From assembly GCA_964229545.1 (NCBI GenBank), contig CAXRDP010000001.1, positions 1-7,829 on the forward strand: a stretch of 7,829 nucleotides of DNA. Reading direction: 5' to 3'. The DNA is from UBA724 sp964229545. Lineage in GTDB: Bacteria; Bacteroidota; Bacteroidia; Flavobacteriales; Flavobacteriaceae. Numbering within the stretch: the first letter of the stretch is position 1; each line of letters opens with the position of its first letter. The translations under genes were made by a program, and so were the position numbers. Below, piece by piece: positions 1 to 5,532 of the stretch. The notes beneath the pieces were generated by a model. It did not search any database, was not told the DNA's origin, and worked only from the letters and a program-made list of their open reading frames with translations.

Positions 1-537
1 TTCTTGAACTTGAACCGTCCCCCTGAGAACTCCTGTCATCAATTTACTAAAAGAGCGATTGGCATCCAAGCGGGTGGCTTTGAGGTCGTAGTCCTCACTT
101 GTAAATGTAAAGTTTTTTTCGGTAAACAACCACTCTTGACCGGAATCCCAATAAAGCTGCTGGGTATTGAGTTGCGTACCTACAGAATCGGAAATAACCA
201 CATTGCCTTGAAGGTCTATGATCTCTGTTTTGGGGTAATAGATTCCGTAGTCAGCACGCACGTGTGTCTGATTGCCGTTTTTGTCAAACAGAGTGACATC
301 GAGTCCATCGGGAAATTCTGAATAAGGAAACTTTTGGTTGGTGTAGTCTATGTTTTTCTTGGCTACCAATACCGCTTCTACAAATGCAGAGTCAGAGTAA
401 ACCAAACGTAAGTTTTCAGTTATACCTACGGGAAAATCGTCAAACCGATTGATTTCTTTTACGGCTGAAAAATTGTTTGTACACCCCACCAAAAGGACTG
501 TGGCTACAAACAAATAGGTATGTAAAACCCTGTTCAA
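1..537 (-). CDS. lptC: LptC-type LPS export lipoprotein, 3' end beyond window
   Basis: Probable LptC, which in the Lpt system carries lipopolysaccharide from the inner-membrane LptBFG transporter to periplasmic LptA. I translated the minus strand: 179 codons are visible and the frame is open to the left edge, so the C-terminus is missing but most of a typical LptC length is present. The N-terminus is a short lipoprotein signal (residues 1-18) with lipobox L-V-G-C, Cys19 being the lipidation site. The body is beta-rich, with the LptC-like LQGNV segment (109-113), then QLNTQQLYWD (122-131) and a following TFTSEDYDLKA stretch. The start is TTG, two nucleotides after the stop of the upstream TPR gene. 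No in-frame ATG exists nearby, and this TTG places the signal peptide correctly. It is the last visible gene of the coaX operon, so it is probably expressed by read-through and coupled translation. The identification rests on lipobox, beta pattern and gene order; another periplasmic lipoprotein with this fold is the main alternative. Confidence 0.82.
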   Translation of the reverse strand, partial: MNRVLHTYLFVATVLLVGCTNNFSAVKEINRFDDFPVGITENLRLVYSDSAFVEAVLVAKKNIDYTNQKFPYSEFPDGLDVTLFDKNGNQTHVRADYGIYYPKTEIIDLQGNVVISDSVGTQLNTQQLYWDSGQEWLFTEKNFTFTSEDYDLKATRLDANRSFSKLMTGVLRGTVQVQE

Positions 538-539
538 GC

Positions 540-1925
540 TTACAAATTGGGAACCGTCACTTTGGAGCGAATCCAGCAATCGAAGGTGATGACCTCACCC
601 GCTTTGCCTTCCGTAAAAATATCCGTTTTGCTTGGCGCACGGCCATTGTAACTGGCTTCCAATTGCTGAGCCGTTGACTTTAGAGACGGATCCACAGCAG
701 CTGCTCTTCGGGCGGTTTGGGCTGCCAACCAATAGACGGCTCTTTTTTCAAATTGGGTGTTGCCACAATCATTTGCGCTATCGGCATACAATGCGGCTAT
801 CAATACATAGGCCTTTCCCATAGAAGGCTGATTGTTTAGAGCCTGCTGAGCATATTTTCTAGCCTGATTTTTCAACCCTCGGTTCTTGAATTTGACTGCG
901 ATTTTGTAATAAATTGAAGCCTTTCGGTAGGGGTCAGTCTCGAGAGATAAAGATTCTTCATAGAATGCCAAGGCCGCTTGGTTGTCACCGGCTTTATCTT
1001 TGAGAATTCCCAAGTAGTATGCAGAGTCAGCAGAAGGTTTAAGGCTGTGCAATGCCTCGACCAATTCGACAAACAAAGGATCATCAGAACAATCTTTGGA
1101 GTCCATTCGGCTGGCTGCTCGTTTGAGCCACTTCTCATCACCTCGGTTGGCCTCTAAATTGTCTCTGTAGAGCGGAACTAGATTTTCACATGATGATTCT
1201 TGAGCGATAATGGCATCCAAGTTGTTGGCAAATGTGGTATTGGCCTGAGAGTTGATTTCGCACAAACGCTTGTTTTTTTTATCTCGAGAAGTCAGGGGCT
1301 CTCCTGCGTCCTCCTTTTTGATAATAACGTCTAAGGCTTTTGACAATTTGCTGTTTTCGTATGCAAACTTCTCAGACACATCCTCATATTTTGAAAACAA
1401 CAATTCCATGCTTACGTTAGGATCTCCAGCTTTGTAGTTTTCGTAGAGTGTCTTGAAATAACTATACAACGCTTTGGGATTCGTAAAACTTTCAGCGTCC
1501 TCTGTGTAGGCAGAATCAAAGACCATATATACTGTGGCTTTGGGAGCCGCACCATAGTCAAGCATGGCTTGCGCTTTGGAAGCCAATATTTTTCCTTTTT
1601 GGCTTTTGCCAGTGCGATCGGTGGGGAAATAGGTCAGCCATTCATCGTAAAGTTTTACCAAATCTTCTACGAAGGAGGCTTTGTCTTCGGCATTCTTAAT
1701 CTTATGACTTAAAATACGTTCCCCGTATATATAGGTAGCCGCATTTAGCTCAGGGCAATGCGTTCTTACTTCCATCCAAGGTGTATAGGCCGCATCGTAG
1801 TTTTTGACTTTGGCATATTCAGCAAAAATGCTCAAGTTGGCAGGGCACTCTGCTGTAGTTTGCGCATATCCATTACCCAATAACAAACCCACTGATAAAA
1901 GTGAAAAAATAAAATTCCTTTTCAT
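540..1925 (-). CDS. Exported TPR-repeat protein, function unknown
   Basis: A 461-residue exported protein. Residues 1-21 form a Sec signal peptide (Lys2-Arg3, hydrophobic 5-16, A-X-A-like site GYA|Q). The frame stays open upstream to a GTG at 1955, but the ATG at 1925 is chosen because it puts MKRN directly before the hydrophobic core and leaves a 2-nt gap after the preceding stop. Tetratricopeptide-like helices are clearest at about 298-330 (SADSAYYLGILKDKAGDNQA), 333-368 and 370-412. The region 25-295 is helical with scattered Cys (27, 57, 222, 246, 279), and two more lie later (387, 450). The short C-terminal tail after 435 (ITFDCWI) resembles the ending I associate with this family in Bacteroidota. 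TPR proteins bind partner proteins. Its position between an outer-membrane protein and lptC suggests a periplasmic role in envelope or LPS assembly, but that is inference from neighbours only. Confidence 0.85.
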   Translation of the reverse strand: MKRNFIFSLLSVGLLLGNGYAQTTAECPANLSIFAEYAKVKNYDAAYTPWMEVRTHCPELNAATYIYGERILSHKIKNAEDKASFVEDLVKLYDEWLTYFPTDRTGKSQKGKILASKAQAMLDYGAAPKATVYMVFDSAYTEDAESFTNPKALYSYFKTLYENYKAGDPNVSMELLFSKYEDVSEKFAYENSKLSKALDVIIKKEDAGEPLTSRDKKNKRLCEINSQANTTFANNLDAIIAQESSCENLVPLYRDNLEANRGDEKWLKRAASRMDSKDCSDDPLFVELVEALHSLKPSADSAYYLGILKDKAGDNQAALAFYEESLSLETDPYRKASIYYKIAVKFKNRGLKNQARKYAQQALNNQPSMGKAYVLIAALYADSANDCGNTQFEKRAVYWLAAQTARRAAAVDPSLKSTAQQLEASYNGRAPSKTDIFTEGKAGEVITFDCWIRSKVTVPNL

Positions 1926-1927
1926 AA

Positions 1928-3178
1928 TTAATCGTATTGACGTTTGATAAACCACAGATCGTTTAATGAAAACCCAATCCGTATGGTCACATAATTTTCT
2001 TCAATAAGTTGATTCACAGCAGCTCCCATTCTTCCAAACTCAACTCCAACATTGGCTGTAGACAAACCGGCTATCGGCAAACCCACTCCAAAGTTTATGC
2101 CAAAATCTTCGATAGCGGTTCCATTTACACGCAGACCCGACTGGCCCATACGAACACCGGCACGATACACAATGCGTTTCCAATAGCTGCCAAATGAGTC
2201 GTATTCGGGGATAAAAAATCCACCTATAGACAACTGATTGGCCGACTCGAAGCTCACGTTGTCAAAATTATAAAAGCGATTGTTTACACCGCTACCCGTT
2301 TGTGTCCACTGTACGCCTGCATACCATTTTTTTTCTTCACCCAAACCCGCACCAATGGTAGTAGAAGTGGGTAAATCAATGTCTGTAATTGCCAAGTTGA
2401 TGGCTTGCAAATCAATTTCTTGAGTGTCCCCTATGACTCCAGAGGTGCTTTCAAATGTAGAAATCGAGCGGCTGTTTTCGGACTTTAAGGTAACCTTGGG
2501 GCGGAATCCAGCATGTAGTTGAGAATAAAGTTTTGGAGTCCACTGAATTCTGTAGGCCGCAGAAAGGTTTAGCTCCGCACCGCGCACCACAGACTCGTCA
2601 TACAATCGAGTAGAAAGATCGATTGCCTGATCAAAGCGGATATGACTGCGCTGTATCTGACCAAAATTGTAATGAAAAGCAGCACCCACTGACAGATTCT
2701 GAATTGGAGAAAACCCTAACGAGAAAAATACTTGATTGAGGCCTCCGCTACCTTCGTACTGATCGCCCATGGTGAAATCCACTGGATCGTCCACATTGCG
2801 CAATCGATAACCAACAGCGCTTTGGGGCATCAGACCGAAAGCAAATCCAAAGTACTTGGTCGGAACGGCTACAGACAAATAATCTATACCGGCCGTGGTG
2901 TTACTAATGGTGTTGCCTTGAGAATCAAATTTGTTGTTGCGGTGATTGGCTCCTACGCTGTAGTTGACCATTTTTAGATTGGCCAATGTGGCGGGTGCCG
3001 AAATGCTGTGGCTGATGCTGTCTGCATAGCTGGTAAAACCACCCATCATGCGCTGTTCAGAAGTGCCTCGGAAAAGTGTCTCTCCAACCCCGTAAAATGA
3101 ATACGGAGATAGGGTTCCTTTTTGAGCTTGTAGAGCCGTTGTTACAAACAGCAATGTGAATACTAAAATGCGAATCAT
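1928..3178 (-). CDS. Outer-membrane beta-barrel-like protein, function unknown
   Basis: A 416-residue protein with a Sec signal peptide (residues 1-18, LQA|Q cleavage). The mature chain is rich in alternating polar/hydrophobic strands and in Gly, Tyr and Asn, as in outer-membrane beta-barrels. Examples are the segment SPYSFYGVGE just after the signal, repeated aromatic strands through the middle (YFGFAFGLMP, LSVGAAFHYNFG, WYAGVQWTQTG) and a last strand VTIRIGFSLNDLWFI near the C-terminus. The first residues after the signal, with GTSEQRMMGG, resemble FadL/OmpP1-like and related Bacteroidota barrels, but I see no motif naming a substrate. Its ATG overlaps the coaX stop (ATGA, 4 nt), so the two are translationally coupled. 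The next gene, for a TPR protein, begins 2 nt downstream. The most cautious call is a conserved outer-membrane protein that travels with coaX and lptC. Transport of hydrophobic compounds or help in LPS insertion are both possible. Confidence 0.82.
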   Translation of the reverse strand: MIRILVFTLLFVTTALQAQKGTLSPYSFYGVGETLFRGTSEQRMMGGFTSYADSISHSISAPATLANLKMVNYSVGANHRNNKFDSQGNTISNTTAGIDYLSVAVPTKYFGFAFGLMPQSAVGYRLRNVDDPVDFTMGDQYEGSGGLNQVFFSLGFSPIQNLSVGAAFHYNFGQIQRSHIRFDQAIDLSTRLYDESVVRGAELNLSAAYRIQWTPKLYSQLHAGFRPKVTLKSENSRSISTFESTSGVIGDTQEIDLQAINLAITDIDLPTSTTIGAGLGEEKKWYAGVQWTQTGSGVNNRFYNFDNVSFESANQLSIGGFFIPEYDSFGSYWKRIVYRAGVRMGQSGLRVNGTAIEDFGINFGVGLPIAGLSTANVGVEFGRMGAAVNQLIEENYVTIRIGFSLNDLWFIKRQYD

Positions 3179-3900
3179 TCAATCAAATTGAGTTCGAGTA
3201 GCGCGTTGAGGCCATAAGCCAAAAAATCAACGTGGGCAAAGATGCTATTTTTTAGGCGTTCAGCCAAAAAGTTTGCGTCTCCGCCTGTTAAAATTACCTT
3301 AAAATTAGGCACTTTTTGGGCGTATTGTTTCATAAAGGCATCAATCTCTGCACAAGTACCCTCCAATACACCATGATGAATGGCGTCATGGGTATGCGTG
3401 GGTGGAAAGCTAGCCAAATCCGAGGGTTGTAGTTTGGGTAGGGCATCGGTAAATTCATGCATGGCACGGTAGCGCATCGCCAAACCGGGACTGATGCTAC
3501 CCCCCAAATGATGGGCTTTTGGGTCGATAAGGTCATAAGTGATGCAAGTACCGGCATCGATTATCAATACCGCTTGCTCGGGATATAGGCTAGTGGCAGC
3601 CACCAAACCGACCATACGATCCAGACCCAATTGCTCAAAAGGCGTATATGCCGAGGTAAATGGCAGCTTCAACCCATGATTAGCAACAACACAATGTGTT
3701 TTTTGGACTAATAATTCCAACCAAGGGAATTCAGTGTTTTTTACACTAGATACGATGCTGTTTTCAATGGGATACGTATCCAACACAGATTGCATGTCAA
3801 ATGCATCTTGGTGCGCAACAAGGTAGTGAGCCACAGCTTGGGCGGCGTCAAAAACCACAAGTTTGGTTGTTGTGTTGCCTATGTCAACGGTCAGGTTCAC
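3175..3900 (-). CDS. coaX: Type III pantothenate kinase
   Basis: CoaX phosphorylates pantothenate with ATP to 4'-phosphopantothenate, the first committed step of coenzyme A synthesis, in the cytoplasm. At 241 residues the protein is a little shorter than many family members but complete. ASKHA-fold signatures are in order: the phosphate-1 loop DIGNTTTK (6-13), GLDR (92-95, whose Asp is taken as the catalytic base in characterised homologues), DAGTC (115-119), GGSISPG (133-139) and TGGDA (205-209). The start is a GTG. The upstream frame meets a stop at 3931-3933 without any ATG, and GTG places the nucleotide-binding strand at residue 2 as usual. It is the first gene of the minus-strand operon, reading into an outer-membrane protein gene with a 4-nt overlap. 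A TAnnTTTG box lies 20 nt upstream. The type III enzyme is known to be insensitive to CoA feedback and usually needs a monovalent cation. Confidence 0.96.
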   Translation of the reverse strand: MNLTVDIGNTTTKLVVFDAAQAVAHYLVAHQDAFDMQSVLDTYPIENSIVSSVKNTEFPWLELLVQKTHCVVANHGLKLPFTSAYTPFEQLGLDRMVGLVAATSLYPEQAVLIIDAGTCITYDLIDPKAHHLGGSISPGLAMRYRAMHEFTDALPKLQPSDLASFPPTHTHDAIHHGVLEGTCAEIDAFMKQYAQKVPNFKVILTGGDANFLAERLKNSIFAHVDFLAYGLNALLELNLIE

Positions 3901-3920
3901 TGATAATGAATCAAGTAAGG

Positions 3921-3928
3921 CAAATGTA
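3921..3928 (-). promoter_or_regulatory. Candidate -7 box of the coaX operon promoter
   Basis: On the minus strand this reads TACATTTG, a perfect match to the Bacteroidota -7 consensus TAnnTTTG. It ends 20 nt before the coaX GTG, which would give a very short leader of roughly 15 nt. No TTTG stands at the expected 19-21 bp upstream, so the -33 element is weak or absent and the promoter may depend on an activator. The assignment is by position and consensus only. Confidence 0.45.
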
Positions 3929-3935
3929 GCTTAAA

Positions 3936-3968
3936 TTTACAAAGGTGCTTTGTCCGTTTTTACAAAGG
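3936..3968. repeat. Repeated ACAAAG half-sites between divergent promoters
   Basis: The 10-mer TTTACAAAGG occurs twice in direct orientation (3936-3945 and 3959-3968). The first copy also begins a perfect inverted repeat ACAAAG-gtg-CTTTGT (3939-3953). There are thus three ACAAAG half-sites, two on the plus strand and one on the minus. The inverted copy contains the TTTG used as the -33 element of the tRNA promoter. The set lies between the leftward coaX box and the rightward tRNA box. It could be a protein binding site or only A/T-rich promoter structure. Confidence 0.5.
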
Positions 3969-3979
3969 GTTTATATTTG
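3949..3979 (+). promoter_or_regulatory. Promoter of the tRNA-Phe gene
   Basis: A full Bacteroidota-type promoter: -33 element TTTG (3949-3952), a 19-bp spacer and -7 element TATATTTG (3972-3979), which fits TAnnTTTG exactly. Transcription would begin near 3984-3987, about ten bases before the mature tRNA. A 10-bp palindrome TGCAGCTGCA (3978-3987) covers the expected start point; whether this matters is unknown. Confidence 0.8.
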
Positions 3980-3996
3980 CAGCTGCAGAAATGCAT

Positions 3997-4069
3997 GGTA
4001 CCTTAGCTCAGTTGGTAGAGCAAAGGACTGAAAATCCTTGTGTCCCTGGTTCGATTCCTGGAGGTACCA
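3997..4069 (+). tRNA. tRNA-Phe (anticodon GAA)
   Basis: A 73-nt cloverleaf with standard numbering throughout: acceptor GGTACCT/AGGTACC (7 perfect pairs), D stem GCTC/GAGC with an 8-nt loop containing GG, anticodon stem AAGGA/TCCTT with loop CTGAAAA (anticodon GAA at 4030-4032), 5-nt variable loop GTGTC and T loop TTCGATT. The discriminator is A4069. The bases after it are CCT, so the CCA tail is not encoded and must be added by nucleotidyltransferase. The T stem (4045-4049 with 4057-4061) has one U-U mismatch, T4047 with T4059 (positions 51 and 63). The gene stands alone, with its own promoter and terminator. Confidence 0.97.
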
Positions 4070-4077
4070 CCTTAAAT

Positions 4078-4104
4078 AACCCATACTTCGGTATGGGTTT
4101 TTTT
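4078..4104 (+). terminator. Rho-independent terminator of tRNA-Phe
   Basis: A 9-bp perfect stem (AACCCATAC/GTATGGGTT) is closed by the extra-stable loop TTCG at 4087-4090. The stem's last two T are part of a run of seven T (4098-4104). It lies 9 nt after the tRNA and 31 nt before the fbp start codon. Strength and position make it a convincing factor-independent terminator. Confidence 0.93.
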
Positions 4105-4108
4105 GTAC

Positions 4109-4132
4109 TTTAGTTCTCTATTTAGTCCTCTA
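4109..4132 (+). repeat. 12-bp tandem duplication in the fbp leader
   Basis: Two adjacent 12-mers, TTTAGTTCTCTA (4109-4120) and TTTAGTCCTCTA (4121-4132), differ at one base and end three bases before the fbp ATG. They fill nearly the whole gap between the tRNA terminator and fbp. No Shine-Dalgarno sequence is present. An incomplete -7-like box TACTTTAG (4106-4113, one mismatch to TAnnTTTG) touches the first copy, but no TTTG lies at proper distance, so I do not call it a promoter. Confidence 0.75.
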
Positions 4133-4135
4133 CTT

Positions 4136-5134
4136 ATGCCTACCAACCGTACCCTTGGCGAATTTATCATTCAAAATCAAGAACATTTCCCTTACGCTTC
4201 TGGCGAACTCTCTAGCCTGGTCAATGCCATACGGCTGGCCGCCAAAACCGTAAACCACGAAGTCAACAAAGCCGGATTGGTAGACATCGTAGGCGCCCAC
4301 GGAGAGACGAACGCCCATGGCGAAGACCAACAAAAACTAGATGTATTGGCCAACCGTGTGTTTATCAAAGCATTGCAAAACCGGGAAATCATCTGCGGAT
4401 TGGCCTCGGAAGAGGAAGAAAATTTTGTGGCTTTTGACAAAGACAGCAAAGCCAACCACAACAAATACATTGTCTTGATTGACCCACTCGACGGGTCGTC
4501 CAACATAGACGTTAACGTTTCGGTAGGTACCATTTTTTCTATCTACAGAAGGGTTTCTCCGGTGGGAAGTCCGGCACAAATCGAGGACTTTTTACAAAAA
4601 GGGAGTTGTCAAGTGGCGGCTGGCTATGTTGTCTATGGCACCTCTACCATGTTGGTGTATAGCACCGGAAAGGGCGTGCATGGATTTACCCTCAACCCTG
4701 CTTTAGGCACCTTCTATTTGTCACATCCCAATATGCGATTTCCTGAAGTGGGTCATATTTATTCCATCAACGAAGGGAACTACCTACATTTTCCCAAAGG
4801 TGTAAAACAATACCTAAAATATTGTCAAGCAATAGAGGGAGATAGGCCTTATACATCTAGGTATATAGGTTCACTGATTTCTGACTTTCATCGCAACCTT
4901 ATCAAAGGGGGCATCTATTTATACCCATCTACCCAACAAAACCCCAACGGAAAACTCAGGCTTTTGTACGAGTGCAACCCCATCGCTTTTTTGGCAGAGC
5001 AAGCAGGGGGCAAAGCCAGTGACGGTCACAGACGCATTTTGGACATCAAACCACAAGAGCTACACGAAAGGGTACCGTTTTATTGCGGAAACCTAGAAAT
5101 GGTCAATCAGCTCGAGAGCTATTTGGCACAGTAG
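4136..5134 (+). CDS. fbp: Class I fructose-1,6-bisphosphatase
   Basis: Hydrolyses fructose 1,6-bisphosphate to fructose 6-phosphate, the controlling step of gluconeogenesis, in the cytoplasm with Mg2+. The 332 residues match the family length. Signatures in order are SEEEE (91-95, metal-binding Glu), IDPLDGSSN (115-123, the metal/phosphate motif with Asp116 and Asp119), SRYIGSLISDFHRNL (241-255, substrate phosphate site) and KLRLLYECNP (273-282, with Glu279 as the expected metal ligand) followed by AEQAGG. The frame is open upstream to a TTG at 4103, but that lies inside the terminator T-run. The ATG at 4136 gives the normal N-terminus MPTNRTLGEF. The gene follows tRNA-Phe and its terminator closely and has no clear promoter of its own. 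The next gene begins 62 nt later behind a good promoter, so fbp is probably a single-gene unit. I see nothing abnormal in the active site. Confidence 0.97.
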   Translation: MPTNRTLGEFIIQNQEHFPYASGELSSLVNAIRLAAKTVNHEVNKAGLVDIVGAHGETNAHGEDQQKLDVLANRVFIKALQNREIICGLASEEEENFVAFDKDSKANHNKYIVLIDPLDGSSNIDVNVSVGTIFSIYRRVSPVGSPAQIEDFLQKGSCQVAAGYVVYGTSTMLVYSTGKGVHGFTLNPALGTFYLSHPNMRFPEVGHIYSINEGNYLHFPKGVKQYLKYCQAIEGDRPYTSRYIGSLISDFHRNLIKGGIYLYPSTQQNPNGKLRLLYECNPIAFLAEQAGGKASDGHRRILDIKPQELHERVPFYCGNLEMVNQLESYLAQ

Positions 5135-5142
5135 TTGTTCGG

Positions 5143-5174
5143 TTTGAGGCTTTACGCTCAAAATCATACATTTG
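5143..5174 (+). promoter_or_regulatory. Promoter of the arsenosugar-type operon
   Basis: The -33 element TTTG (5143-5146), a 20-bp spacer and the -7 element TACATTTG (5167-5174) match the Bacteroidota consensus exactly. A start point near 5179-5182 would leave a leader of about 15 nt before the ATG at 5197. It lies 8 nt beyond the fbp stop and would serve all four downstream genes, which have no internal gaps. Confidence 0.8.
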
Positions 5175-5176
5175 AG
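5143..5176. repeat. Candidate operator: alternating TTTGAG/CTCAAA sites every 14 bp
   Basis: TTTGAG (5143-5148), its reverse complement CTCAAA (5157-5162) and TTTGAG again (5171-5176) begin exactly 14 bp apart, each pair separated by 8 bp. They form two overlapping inverted repeats that cover the -33 and -7 elements. A repressor bound here would block the promoter. The TCAA/TTGA cores recall operators of ArsR/SmtB-family metal-sensing repressors, but no regulator gene is in view. The first inverted pair could also form a 6-bp RNA hairpin after fbp, yet no T-run follows, so it is not a normal terminator. Confidence 0.5.
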
Positions 5177-5196
5177 ATTCATCTAAACCAACAATC

Positions 5197-5532
5197 ATGG
5201 AAAAAACCTATTACAAACCTGAAGACCTTAAAAAATTTGGAGACATCACCCAGTGGAACGAAGATCTTGGGACTAAATTTTTTGACTACTACAACGCTGT
5301 TTTTGAAAGTGGGGCGCTTTCTGCCAGAGAAAAATCGCTGATTGCCTTGGCGGTGGCGCATGTGGTACAATGCCCTTATTGTATCGATGCCTACACCCAA
5401 GACGGACTCAAGCGCGGGATCGAAAAAGAAGAAATGATGGAAGCTGTCCATGTGGGGGCTGCAATCAAAAGTGGTGCGGCTTTGGTACATGGGGTACAAA
5501 TGATGAACGTCCACGACAAACTCAGTATGTAA
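5197..5532 (+). CDS. AhpD-like (CMD family) peroxidase-like protein of arsenosugar cluster
   Basis: A 111-residue protein of the carboxymuconolactone decarboxylase/AhpD superfamily, small helical proteins that act as thiol-disulfide or peroxidase partners. It matches the group annotated as arsenosugar biosynthesis-associated peroxidase-like protein. The helix SAREKSLIALAVAHVVQ (42-58) leads into the redox motif CPYC (Cys59, Cys62). The segment MMEAVHVGAAIKSGAALVHG (80-99) is typical of the C-terminal helix pair. In classical AhpD the CxxC is followed by His three residues after the second Cys; here the sequence is CPYCIDAY, so Tyr66 stands there. The ATG at 5197 follows a strong promoter. The stop overlaps the arsS start by one base (TAATG), making this the first gene of a coupled operon. 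Likely cytoplasmic; it may handle thiol-bound or oxidised arsenic intermediates or protect the radical enzyme, both inference. Confidence 0.88.
   Translation: MEKTYYKPEDLKKFGDITQWNEDLGTKFFDYYNAVFESGALSAREKSLIALAVAHVVQCPYCIDAYTQDGLKRGIEKEEMMEAVHVGAAIKSGAALVHGVQMMNVHDKLSM

Noticed and set aside
477..1437. Plus-strand open frames across the TPR, barrel and coaX genes
   Set aside because: They lie antisense to well-supported genes, show no recognisable protein features and have no promoter or start context.
1926..1955. Longer TPR protein starting at a GTG at 1955
   Set aside because: It would place ten residues ahead of a typical signal peptide and overlap the upstream gene; the ATG at 1925 fits better.
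3997..4104. tRNA-Phe as an integration site for a mobile element
   Set aside because: No second copy of the tRNA 3' end, integrase or atypical sequence is present; fbp follows directly.
5143..5162. Intrinsic terminator after fbp
   Set aside because: The TTTGAG/CTCAAA hairpin is short, has an 8-nt loop and lacks a T-run; the same bases make a better promoter and operator.
5370..5531. A 54-residue Cys-rich extension in front of ArsS
   Set aside because: It is the out-of-frame reading of the AhpD-like gene. The ATG at 5532 overlaps that gene's stop and gives a normal ArsS N-terminus.
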